Part shown: in pieces, positions 8,214 to 15,732 of the stretch
Position numbering within the stretch: position 1 is the stretch's first letter
Layout: every line of letters starts with the position of its first letter
NCBI GenBank assembly: GCA_937891735.1
Contig: CALAGR010000032.1
Location: 1 to 34,387 of the forward strand
Source of the DNA: an uncultured Pseudomonadota bacterium
GTDB lineage: Bacteria; Myxococcota_A; UBA796; UBA9615
Length of the DNA: 34,387 nt
Reading direction: 5' to 3'
The notes under the pieces: generated by a model
Databases searched by the model: none
What the model saw: only the letters and a program-made list of their open reading frames with translations
What the model was told of the DNA's origin: nothing
Program-made: the position numbers and the translations under genes

Positions 8214-9609
8214 GGCGGCGGGTCCACTTCTTCTTCGCGTCGTTGTAGGGCGGGTACCGCAGGGCCGGATCCACGAAGGTGGGCTTCTCGAGCACGCCCT
8301 TGTTGTGGCTGAACGTGTCGAAGCTGTGCTTGCCGTGGTAGCCGCCCATGCCCGAGGTGCCCACGCCGCCGAAGGGCAGGCCCGGCACCACGAAGTGGTT
8401 GATGCAGTCGTTGATGCACACCCCTCCGGAGCTCGTGCGGCTCAACACCTTCTGCTGGGCGGACCGGTCGCCGCTGAACATGTACAGGGCCAGGGGCTTG
8501 GGGCGCGCGTTCACGAAGCGCACGGCCTCATCCACGTCCTTGACCGTGATGATCGGCAGCAGGGGGCCGAAGATCTCCTCCTGCATGAGGCGGGACTCGG
8601 GGCTCACCTCGTCCAGCAGCGTCAGCTCGATGAAGCGCTGCTCGGGATCGCTGTCGCCGCCATGCACGACGGTGCCGTCCGACAGCATCGACAGGAGCCG
8701 CTTGAAGTGATGGTCGCTGACGATGCGGCTGTAGTCCGGGCTGGCCTTCGGGGTGTCACCGAAGAACTCCATGAGGGTCGCGATCAGCGCGTCCACCAGG
8801 GGGCGCTTGACGCTGTCCTCCACCAACACGTAGTCCGGCGCGATGCAGGTCTGGCCGGCGTTGAAGGCCTTGCCCCAGATGAGCCGCTTCGCGGTGACCG
8901 ACAGGTTCGCCGTCTTGTCGACGATGACGGGGGACTTGCCGCCGAGCTCGAGCGTGACCGGGGTCAGGTGCTTCGCCGCCGCCGACATCACGATCTTGCC
9001 GACGCGCTCGCCGCCGGTGAAGAAGATGTGGTCCCAGCGCTGCTCCAGCAGGGCGGTGGTCTCCGGCACAGCTCCGGTCACGACCGCCACGGCGTCCTTG
9101 TCGAGGTACTTGGGCAGCAACGAAGCCAGGATCGCGCTGCTGGCGGGGCTGACCTCGCTGGGCTTGACGACGGCGCAGTTGCCCGCCGCCAGGGCGCCGA
9201 TGAGGGGCGCCAGGGCGAGCTGGATGGGGTAGTTCCACGGCGCGATGATCAGCGCCACGCCCAGGGGCTCGGGCAGGACGTACGCGCTGCCGGGCTGAAG
9301 CACCATCGGCGTGCTCTGCCGCTCCGGCTTCATCCAGCTGTGCAGCTCCTTGAGGGTGTGCTCGATCTCGAGCTCGAGGTAGCGGATCTCGGCGAGCCAG
9401 CCCTCAAACGACGGGCGCCCCAGGTCCGAGGCGAGGGCGCCCAGCAGGGCCTGCTCGTTCTCCTTGACCAGATCGAGCAGCCGGCGGAGCTGCGCCTTGC
9501 GCCAGCCGATGGGGCGGGTGCGGTCGCTTTGCCAGGTCTGCCGCAGGCGGGCGACCAACGCGGCGGCGTCGAACGAAGGGGATGGCGGGGCGACGGCGAT
9601 GGCGGACAT
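8206..9609 (-). CDS. NAD(P)-dependent aldehyde dehydrogenase, ALDH3-like
   Basis: 467 residues, the usual size for ALDH3-type enzymes, which oxidise medium- or long-chain and aromatic aldehydes to acids. Visible active-site elements are PWNYP with Asn126, ELGGKSP with general-base Glu221 and GQTCIAPDY with nucleophile Cys255. Further family blocks are EEIFGPLLPI, GGVCINDCINH and GLPFGGVGTSGMGGYHGK. There is no N-terminal signal; the C-terminus is basic (KKKWTRRLM) without the hydrophobic anchor of microsomal ALDH3A2. GAGGAG lies about 8 bases upstream of the ATG. The ferritin-like gene ends 26 bases upstream on the same strand, so the two probably form an operon. Confidence 0.95.
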   Translation of the reverse strand: MSAIAVAPPSPSFDAAALVARLRQTWQSDRTRPIGWRKAQLRRLLDLVKENEQALLGALASDLGRPSFEGWLAEIRYLELEIEHTLKELHSWMKPERQSTPMVLQPGSAYVLPEPLGVALIIAPWNYPIQLALAPLIGALAAGNCAVVKPSEVSPASSAILASLLPKYLDKDAVAVVTGAVPETTALLEQRWDHIFFTGGERVGKIVMSAAAKHLTPVTLELGGKSPVIVDKTANLSVTAKRLIWGKAFNAGQTCIAPDYVLVEDSVKRPLVDALIATLMEFFGDTPKASPDYSRIVSDHHFKRLLSMLSDGTVVHGGDSDPEQRFIELTLLDEVSPESRLMQEEIFGPLLPIITVKDVDEAVRFVNARPKPLALYMFSGDRSAQQKVLSRTSSGGVCINDCINHFVVPGLPFGGVGTSGMGGYHGKHSFDTFSHNKGVLEKPTFVDPALRYPPYNDAKKKWTRRLM

Positions 9610-9635
9610 GGTCGTTTCTCCTCAGGAACCGTACT

Positions 9636-10181
9636 TCACGGGGCAACCGTACGCGTTCGGTCCGACTCGGGAAAGAAGCGCAGCGCGAGGTCGATGTGCT
9701 CCTGCTCTTCGGCCGCGATCTGTCCGAAGATCCGCGCGGACTCAGGGTCCGACGTGGCGAGCTTGCGCGCGAACTGCTCGCCCGCGATGCGGCCCCGGTC
9801 CTCGGCCTTGGCCATGTACCAGGCGAACTCGTGGGCGGTGCGGCAGTCGGTCAGGCCGGCGAAGAGGTGGGGCGAGACGGGCCGGTCCTGCACCGGGATC
9901 CCCAGGGCCGCCATCCGCTCGAGCAGCCAGCGCAGGTGCTTGTCCTCGGCGGCGGCGAGGTCGCGCCAGGCCTGCCGGAGCGCGTCCGGGGCCTCATCGA
10001 AGGTGGCCGCGCCCCACAAAAAGGCCTGCCGGGCCTGGAGCTCTGCGAACGCCGCGATCCGCATGCGATCACCGAGTCCGTGGGGGCCGCCGAGCTTGCG
10101 GGGGCCGGGGCAGGAGAGTCCGGGCGCGACGGCCAGGAAGGGCGCCCAGTCGGGGGGCGGCGGAGGTCCGGTCCAGGGCAT
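9636..10181 (-). CDS. Ferritin-like domain protein (DUF455-like)
   Basis: 181 residues from the ATG at 10181; upstream in-frame codons run into the promoter region of the divergent gene and are not family-like. The rest is a four-helix ferritin-like fold with metal-ligand spacing: FAELQARQAF, AAAEDKHLRWLL (ExxH), AKAEDRGRIAGEQF and AAEEQEHIDLALRFF (ExxH). The pattern and the stretch EAPDALRQAWRDLAAAEDKHLRWLLERMAALG match DUF455 proteins, related to di-iron hydroxylases such as MiaE. Two ExxH motifs suggest a di-iron oxidase or hydroxylase; the substrate is unknown. Co-directional with the aldehyde dehydrogenase 26 bases downstream, so it may act in the same oxidation step. Confidence 0.75.
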   Translation of the reverse strand: MPWTGPPPPPDWAPFLAVAPGLSCPGPRKLGGPHGLGDRMRIAAFAELQARQAFLWGAATFDEAPDALRQAWRDLAAAEDKHLRWLLERMAALGIPVQDRPVSPHLFAGLTDCRTAHEFAWYMAKAEDRGRIAGEQFARKLATSDPESARIFGQIAAEEQEHIDLALRFFPESDRTRTVAP

Positions 10182-10236
10182 GGGCCGATGGTAGTCTCCT
10201 GCGGCGCGCGCAACAGGCCGTTGTCCTGGAGGGATG

Positions 10237-10641
10237 ATGAACGAGCAGACCGAGAACGACCTGGCCCTGGCCGTCACCGCACTGGGCCGGGAGGTGAAGA
10301 ACCTCAGGGATCTCGTGCTGGCCTACAACCCGCGGATCCGGCAGATCGAAGACCGGGTGGACGCGGTGGAGCGGCAGATGTCCGCGTTGGGCACGCGGAT
10401 GGACAACGCCGAGACCCGGCCGGATCCGCTGGAGGATCGCATCGACTCCGCCGAGCGGTCCGAGGACGCGATGGCCGCGCGGATCCGCGCGCTGGAGAGC
10501 AAGGTCCTGTCGACCGAGGAGTGGACCGAGGAGGTGCGCCGCGGCCTCGAAGGAAACCAGGACGCCCTGAACGGCGTGCGGGCGGACATCGACGACCTGC
10601 GCAAGACCCTGCAGCCCGACGAAGAAGAAGAAGACGAGTAG
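10237..10641 (+). CDS. Coiled-coil protein
   Basis: 134 residues from the second of two adjacent ATGs; the GGAGG at 10228-10232 is four bases from it and too close to the first. Nearly the whole protein is heptad-rich coiled coil, with recurring units such as IRQIEDRVDAVERQMSALGTR, LEDRIDSAE and AARIRALESKV. It ends in an acidic tail (DEEEEDE). No signal peptide, membrane segment or enzymatic motif. Similar short proteins are usually structural or bind other coiled coils; no function is assigned. Transcribed divergently from the ferritin-like gene with about 55 bases between the starts. Confidence 0.75.
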   Translation: MNEQTENDLALAVTALGREVKNLRDLVLAYNPRIRQIEDRVDAVERQMSALGTRMDNAETRPDPLEDRIDSAERSEDAMAARIRALESKVLSTEEWTEEVRRGLEGNQDALNGVRADIDDLRKTLQPDEEEEDE

Positions 10642-10659
10642 CGGCGAGGGCCGCCCCCC

Positions 10660-11091
10660 TCACTCCGGCGGGGCCATCCGGTCCATCCAGCGGTGCAGGA
10701 TCCCCGCGTCCAGGAACTCGTCTCCGTGGGCGGTGAAGCCGTGGCGCTCGTAGAACGGGATCGCGTGGGTCTGGGCGGCGAGCACCACCCGGGACAGGCC
10801 CGCGGACCACGCCCGCGCCACCAGGGCTTCCAGGATCGCCCCGCCGAGGCCGCATCCCCGCCACGCCCGCCGCACGGCCATGCGCCCGATGTGCCCGTCG
10901 GCGAGGAGGCGCCCGGTGGCCACCGGACCGCCCGCGTCGTCCGTGGCGATGAGGTGCAGACAGACGGGATCGTGGTGATCGACCTCCTCGTCCAGGGGCA
11001 CGGCCTGCTCCTGCACGAACACCTCGTGCCGGACCAGAAGGAGCCGCTCCCGATCCTGCTCCCAGCTCGCTTCCTCGATGTACCAGGTCAT
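10660..11091 (-). CDS. GNAT family N-acetyltransferase (ElaA-like)
   Basis: 143 residues. The acetyl-CoA-binding motif A is clear: IGRMAVRRAWRGCGLGGAIL (R-x-x-G-x-G region), with an N-terminal block LLLVRHEVFVQEQAVPLDEE typical of ElaA-like GNATs and a C-terminal AQTHAIPFYERHGFTAHG block. It probably acetylates a small molecule or protein amine using acetyl-CoA; the acceptor is unknown. Its ATG overlaps the TGA of the SMUG1-type glycosylase gene (ATGA), so the two are translationally coupled. The longer frame upstream overlaps that gene and was rejected. Confidence 0.9.
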   Translation of the reverse strand: MTWYIEEASWEQDRERLLLVRHEVFVQEQAVPLDEEVDHHDPVCLHLIATDDAGGPVATGRLLADGHIGRMAVRRAWRGCGLGGAILEALVARAWSAGLSRVVLAAQTHAIPFYERHGFTAHGDEFLDAGILHRWMDRMAPPE

Positions 11092-11810
11092 GGCACGTCC
11101 ACGTTGGTGAGCACGCCCAGATCCCGCAGCGCCGCGCTCATCAGGGGGGCCCAGCCGCGGTTCGCCAGGGGGCTCGCGGGGCTCGGGTGGGGCACGCTGC
11201 CGATGACCACGTCCAGGTCGCCCACCACCTGGCGGGCCTTCTTCTCGGCGAACTTGCCCACCCCCACCACGAAGCGAGGCTGCAGGTGCTGCACCGTCCG
11301 CCGAAGCGCGCGGTCGCAGGCCGCGAACATCGGCTCCCGTTCCTCCTTCGGGAGCTTTTCGGGGATCCGGTTGCGGCCGCCCTCCTCCATGAACACCAGC
11401 GGGCAGTAGTTCGCCACGAAGAAGCGGGCGAAGAAGGCTTCGGGTGTGACGTACGTGTCCTTCGCCCAGCCCCACAGCCGCCGCCCGCTCACCTCGCTGC
11501 GGGGGCAGTGAAAGCCGAGGATGGGCCGCTTGGGGTGCTCGGGGTCGGGCTTGCCGATGGGCGTCTCGATGCCGAGCCAGTCCCGCACGTGCGCGATCTC
11601 CCCGAAGGGCACACCGACCTGGGACATCCCCCACGGACCAGGGTTCATTCCGATCAGCAGCACCTCCCGCCGCCCCTGCCCGTACTTGCCGCAGTACTGG
11701 TCCCAGGCCGGACGGGCGTAGACGAGCGGGTTGTAGACGTAGGCGGTCGGCGGGCCGAAGGTCAGGCCTGCGAGGTCCGCGATGAGGTCGTCGGTGATCT
11801 GCTTCAACAT
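11088..11810 (-). CDS. SMUG1-type uracil-DNA glycosylase
   Basis: 240 residues. It removes uracil and oxidised pyrimidines from DNA to start base excision repair. Family motifs are present in order: GMNPGPWGMSQVGVPFGE at 54-71 (motif I, with the water-activating Asn), EHPKRPILGFHCPRSEVSG, FFVANYCPLVF (pyrimidine-binding Asn) and HPSPASPLANRGW from 208 (motif II, catalytic-loop His). It resembles animal SMUG1 along its length rather than UNG or MUG. Start chosen at the ATG of MLKQIT; an ATG 13 codons upstream encodes non-conserved sequence near the divergent SDR gene. Its stop overlaps the GNAT start. Confidence 0.93.
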   Translation of the reverse strand: MLKQITDDLIADLAGLTFGPPTAYVYNPLVYARPAWDQYCGKYGQGRREVLLIGMNPGPWGMSQVGVPFGEIAHVRDWLGIETPIGKPDPEHPKRPILGFHCPRSEVSGRRLWGWAKDTYVTPEAFFARFFVANYCPLVFMEEGGRNRIPEKLPKEEREPMFAACDRALRRTVQHLQPRFVVGVGKFAEKKARQVVGDLDVVIGSVPHPSPASPLANRGWAPLMSAALRDLGVLTNVDVP

Positions 11811-11870
11811 CGGTTGGCCTGCGGGGTGCGGTACGCTCGTGCCGCCCATCGGGAGGGCGATGGGGACGTC

Positions 11871-12710
11871 ATGCGAGAACTGAAGGGGCGGGTCGCCATC
11901 ATCACCGGGGCCTCCCGAGGGATCGGGGTGCATGTCGCCCGGGCCCTGGCAGGGAAGGGTACACACCTCGCCCTCGCGGCCAGGAACACAACCGAGCTCG
12001 AGGCGGTCCGCGCGGAGCTCTCGGCCCTCGGCGTCAACGTCGTCGCCGTGCCCACCGACGTGTGCGATCCCGCCGCCCGGCAGGCCCTCTTCGACGCCAC
12101 GGAGGCGCAGCTCGGCCCCCCCGACATCCTCGTGAACAACGCCGGGATGGAGGCCGCGTCGGCCTACGAGAAGCTGTCCCACGACGAGATCCAGCGCTTC
12201 ATCGACATCAACCTGGCGGCGCCCATGCACCTGACCCGGCTGGTGCTGCCGGGCATGTTGGAGCGGGATCGGGGCCACATCGTCAACATCGCGAGCCTCG
12301 CCGGACTCGGCCCCACCGCGTTCGGCGAGCCCTACGGCGCCACGAAGCACGGGCTTGTGGGGTTCACGAAGTCGCTTCGGGCGTCGTCGAAGGTCAGCGG
12401 CAGCAACGTCTCCGCGTCGGCCATCTGCCCGGGCTACGTGCGCGACGTGGGCATGTACCAGCAGATGCAGGACGACGGCGCCGAGGCCGCAGGCCCCCTC
12501 CTGGGCACCTCGTCCCCGCAGGCCGTCGCCGCCGCGGTGCTCAGGGCGATCCACGCCGATCTGCCCGATGTGGTGGTGAACCCCGGGCTACCGCGCCTCA
12601 TGTTCGCGCTCATGCTGCTCTTTCCTCGCTTCGGGGAGTGGGCGGCGCTGCGCACCGGGTCGTTCGATGTCTTCAAGACCGCGGCCGATGCCCGGGGCCG
12701 GGGGCGCTGA
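11871..12710 (+). CDS. Short-chain dehydrogenase/reductase
   Basis: 279-residue classical SDR. The NAD(P)-binding TGASRGIG is at 12-19, NNAG at 89-92, and the catalytic Ser142, Tyr155 and Lys159 (YGATK) are all present. ARN after the second beta strand suggests a preference for NADP, but this is only an inference. The C-terminal part (NPGLPRLMFALMLLFPRF) is hydrophobic, as in membrane-associated or lipid-acting SDRs such as 3-ketoacyl reductases. The start is the ATG before RELKGRVAIITG; upstream in-frame sequence is antisense to the glycosylase gene. The gene for the barrel-like protein begins 5 bases after its stop. Confidence 0.92.
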   Translation: MRELKGRVAIITGASRGIGVHVARALAGKGTHLALAARNTTELEAVRAELSALGVNVVAVPTDVCDPAARQALFDATEAQLGPPDILVNNAGMEAASAYEKLSHDEIQRFIDINLAAPMHLTRLVLPGMLERDRGHIVNIASLAGLGPTAFGEPYGATKHGLVGFTKSLRASSKVSGSNVSASAICPGYVRDVGMYQQMQDDGAEAAGPLLGTSSPQAVAAAVLRAIHADLPDVVVNPGLPRLMFALMLLFPRFGEWAALRTGSFDVFKTAADARGRGR

Positions 12711-12715
12711 GCGGG

Positions 12716-14125
12716 GTGGGCAGGCTCCCCCTTCACGCCGTCGGGCTCTGTCTGTTGATCGCCCTGGCCGCTCCCCGGGCCGCGGGGGCGGACGACGCCG
12801 CCGAGGTGCCCTGGTGCGAGGGCGCGATCCTGTTCCTGCCCCGGCCTCCGGAGCCCCCCGCGCAGATCCTGCTGCCCGCCCAATGCCTGCAGGCCGCCAC
12901 CGAGGGGCACCGCACCGCCATCGCGGCGGGGGAGGCGGGGGCGCTGCTGGTCAACCACCTCGACCCCGACCGGCCCACCGTGGTGCTCGTGCCCACCGTG
13001 GGAAACGTCACCGGGGTGGAGCTCCGGGACGGCGCCCTCACCGTGATGGAGGCCCTGTCCGTCAGCCGGTACGTGGTCGTGCTCGACGATGGCTCCGTCG
13101 CCGCGCCTGCGATTCCCCCCGAGCCGGTGCAGGTGGAGCTGCCGATCGCGCAGGTGCCCGGTGAGCGCGTGCGCATCGGTGAGGTGGAGCGGCTCTCGGG
13201 CCGGCGAGCCGTCGTGCGCCGCGACCCGGACGGGCCGCCGCTGCTGATGGGATCCCTGGTGGCGGTGCACCGCCCCGGCATCCCGAGCGCAGTGGATCCG
13301 ACCTCGGGGCGGGTGCGACGGGGGCGGCAGGGCCGCACCCGGGTCGTGCCGATCGACTCCGCCACCGATCAACACGTCGTCCTGCTGCTGGGGCGCGGCG
13401 ACGTGGTCAAGCGCGGCGACGAGGTGCTGTGGGGCGGGAGCATCGGCCCCGCGACGGCCCGCATCGTGTCCCCTGGATCGTGGCGCAACCAGCTGTCGTT
13501 CCTGCTGGAGTTGACCCCGGGGTTCTCGTTGAGCGTCTGGTCGCCGGGGTACCACGTCGCGGGGCGGCTGCGGGCCGCGTGGGCGTTGCCCATCCCGATG
13601 CGCCTGGAGGTGGGTCTGGAGCACGTCTCCCTCGGCTTCGTGCCCGACGGGCGCCCCTTCGTGGGGGGCGACGTCCAGGTCCTCGCGGAGCTCGATCTGG
13701 AGCCCTTCGGGATGGGCATCAGCGGCGGCTACCAGAGCCTGGGGCTCGACCACACCGGGGTCACCCTCGGCGGCCAGGTCCGGGTGGGGTTCCGGGACGG
13801 GCTGCACGTGGATGTGCGCGCCCGGTTCCTGGTGGGGGCCAACGACCCCTTCGGCGGCGTGGAGGGGCGCGGCGTGATCCCCTTCACGGATCTGGTGGGC
13901 CTGAGCCTGGAGGGCGGCGGCGGCAGCGGTCAGGGGTTCGCGCGCCTGGGGCTCGTGGTGCACGCGTTCGGTCAGGGGGGCCCGGGAACCCTCCTGGTGA
14001 ACCCCGGACTGGGGCTGCAGGTCATGGGCTGGACGGGGCTGGCGGACCGGAGCGACGTCTGGTCAGGCACCCGGATCAGCCACGTCGGCCCGTCCGTGAC
14101 CCTGCGGATCGAATGGCGCCCATGA
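12716..14125 (+). CDS. Exported protein with beta-barrel-like C-terminal half
   Basis: 469 residues from GTG 12716, the only start before the signal peptide (LHAVGLCLLIALAAPRAAGA, cleavage after about residue 25). The N-terminal half contains a 70-residue unit (ERVRIGEVERLSGRRAVVRR..., then LLLGRGDVVKRGDEV) resembling small beta domains. The C-terminal half alternates hydrophobic and polar residues with Gly/aromatic turns (LSFLLELTPGFSLSVWS, GISGGYQSLGLDHTGVTLGG) and closes VTLRIEWRP, consistent with an outer-membrane beta barrel. I do not recognise the family. The reading frame extends upstream through the SDR gene in another frame and was trimmed. The last 50 bases overlap the convergent SGNH hydrolase gene. 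Confidence 0.75.
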   Translation: MGRLPLHAVGLCLLIALAAPRAAGADDAAEVPWCEGAILFLPRPPEPPAQILLPAQCLQAATEGHRTAIAAGEAGALLVNHLDPDRPTVVLVPTVGNVTGVELRDGALTVMEALSVSRYVVVLDDGSVAAPAIPPEPVQVELPIAQVPGERVRIGEVERLSGRRAVVRRDPDGPPLLMGSLVAVHRPGIPSAVDPTSGRVRRGRQGRTRVVPIDSATDQHVVLLLGRGDVVKRGDEVLWGGSIGPATARIVSPGSWRNQLSFLLELTPGFSLSVWSPGYHVAGRLRAAWALPIPMRLEVGLEHVSLGFVPDGRPFVGGDVQVLAELDLEPFGMGISGGYQSLGLDHTGVTLGGQVRVGFRDGLHVDVRARFLVGANDPFGGVEGRGVIPFTDLVGLSLEGGGGSGQGFARLGLVVHAFGQGGPGTLLVNPGLGLQVMGWTGLADRSDVWSGTRISHVGPSVTLRIEWRP

Positions 14126-15698
14126 GCAGGATCAGTCCGAACAGCAGCGATCCCCGGGCCGGGCTGGCCTGAGCGCACCCGCAGGCCGGGACCGCCGCGT
14201 CGTCGTCGTCCCCCGTCGTCGCGGTGGTGTCAGCCACCCGCAGCGCCTGGCCGTCGCCGTCCGCGATCAGCTCCCAGTCCCACGCCGCGGGGAGCTCGAA
14301 GGTGGCGCCGTCCACGTCGATGGAGGGCCCGCGCAGCAGGGTCGCCTCGGTCACCCCGGACGGCGCGGTCACGCGGATCGTTCCTCCCAGGACCACCGGA
14401 CCGTCCGCTCGCAGGGGCTCCCGGCCGGCGGCGAGGGAGAACGCGGCAGCGCCCGCGTTCATGGTCCAGGCCCCCACGGAGGTGCCCAGCGTGGCCACCC
14501 CGCCGCTCTGCACGAAGCTGGCCTCCAGCGCCCCGGCCACCATCAGGTCGCCCTCTGCGAGCACCGTCGCGAGGCCCGCCCCGACCCGCACGTCCTGCAC
14601 CGAGAGCGAGCCCGTCACGGACAGCTCCGCGTCGCTGCCCGCTCCCTCGGCCAGGGTGATGGTCCCCGCCGTCAGGGCCCCGGCGACCAGCAGGCGCCCC
14701 GAGCCCGCGGCGTCCTCGTGGGCGGCGCCCACCAGGATCGTGTCGATGCTCTCGTCCCCCGTCCGCACCAGCGGCAGCACGCCCACCGCGCTCACCACGA
14801 GGTCCGCGACGGTCTGCACGTCCGTCGGAGGGGTCCACTCGGCGGCGTCCCAGGCCCAGGGGGTGCGGAACTCACCGAACGGGTCACCGCGAACGACGTC
14901 CTCGGCGATCTGCTGCAGCGCAGCGGCGCGGTCGCCGGTGACCGAGCTGGGCGGCGCCTGCAGCCCCACCGGGGAACGACCGGTCAAGGCTGCGAAGAAG
15001 ACCGCCCCCGCGAGGTAGCTGCCCAGCTCCGACGGGTGGGAGCCGTCGCCCACGTACAGGTCCCAGAACAGCGAGCCCTGGGCGGTCGGGTCCTCCCCGT
15101 CGGCGACGAGCCGGTCGTGCACGGCCCGGAACGCCTCGCCCACCGGCGCCATGAACACCGGGCGGTCCGGCGTCGCCGCGGCGGTCGCGTAGGCCAGGTA
15201 GCCCGCGGTGAGCCGGTCCTGCATGGCGGTGAAGTCGGAGAACAGCTCGGGGTTCGTGTCGTCTCCCACCCGGCGTCCCCAGGTCAGGAACAGCATCGTG
15301 TCCGCCCCGGCGGCGCCGACGACGCCGTGCAGCACGACCGCCGCGTCCCGGGACTCGATCCACACCGGGGTGGTGCTGTAGAAGCCCGGCACCTGGGACT
15401 GGTCCTGCAGCACCACCGTGGCCCAGGGCTCGGCCCCCGGGGTCAGCCACGCCGCCACCTGGGCGTTGGCCCCCTGGGCATCGGCGAGGTGCTGGGGGAG
15501 GCGGTAGCCGCCGGGGGTGTTGCGCTCCACCCGTACGTCGGGCCACGCCGTCACGCCGGCCTCCAGCCACCCGTCCACGATGGAGGCGAGGTCGTTGCCG
15601 GCCGTGTAGCTGTTCCCCAGGAAGAGCACGTGCTGGTCCTGGGCGACGGCGGGGTGCCACAGAAACAGACAGGCCAGGACGAGCAGGAGGGTGCGCAT
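14076..15698 (-). CDS. Secreted SGNH/GDSL hydrolase with MYXO-CTERM-like tail
   Basis: 540 residues with a signal peptide (cleavage after about AVAQ20). SGNH esterase/lipase-type blocks are visible: FLGNSYTAGND with nucleophile Ser30, VVLQDQSQ (block III-like) and GDGSHPSELGSYLAG with Asp218/His221 (block V). Residues 310-500 are repetitive beta-rich sequence (GTITLAEGAGSDAELSVTGS), perhaps a beta-helix. The end, after a DDDD linker, reads CGC, a hydrophobic helix (GSLLFGLILLMGAI) and an Arg-rich tail, like MYXO-CTERM sorting signals that anchor proteins to the myxobacterial surface. It probably de-esterifies a polysaccharide or lipid. Its final 50 coding bases overlap the convergent barrel-like gene. 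Start is 34 bases from the divergent TraB gene. Confidence 0.88.
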   Translation of the reverse strand: MRTLLLVLACLFLWHPAVAQDQHVLFLGNSYTAGNDLASIVDGWLEAGVTAWPDVRVERNTPGGYRLPQHLADAQGANAQVAAWLTPGAEPWATVVLQDQSQVPGFYSTTPVWIESRDAAVVLHGVVGAAGADTMLFLTWGRRVGDDTNPELFSDFTAMQDRLTAGYLAYATAAATPDRPVFMAPVGEAFRAVHDRLVADGEDPTAQGSLFWDLYVGDGSHPSELGSYLAGAVFFAALTGRSPVGLQAPPSSVTGDRAAALQQIAEDVVRGDPFGEFRTPWAWDAAEWTPPTDVQTVADLVVSAVGVLPLVRTGDESIDTILVGAAHEDAAGSGRLLVAGALTAGTITLAEGAGSDAELSVTGSLSVQDVRVGAGLATVLAEGDLMVAGALEASFVQSGGVATLGTSVGAWTMNAGAAAFSLAAGREPLRADGPVVLGGTIRVTAPSGVTEATLLRGPSIDVDGATFELPAAWDWELIADGDGQALRVADTTATTGDDDDAAVPACGCAQASPARGSLLFGLILLMGAIRSAGSRTGRRG

Positions 15699-15732
15699 GG
15701 GGCAAACCTAGCTGCTTGTTCCATACTTCCCC

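Noticed and set aside
8125-10194. Plus-strand open frame opposite aldehyde dehydrogenase and ferritin-like genes
   Set aside because: Runs through three genes on the other strand that carry intact catalytic motifs; no motifs of its own.
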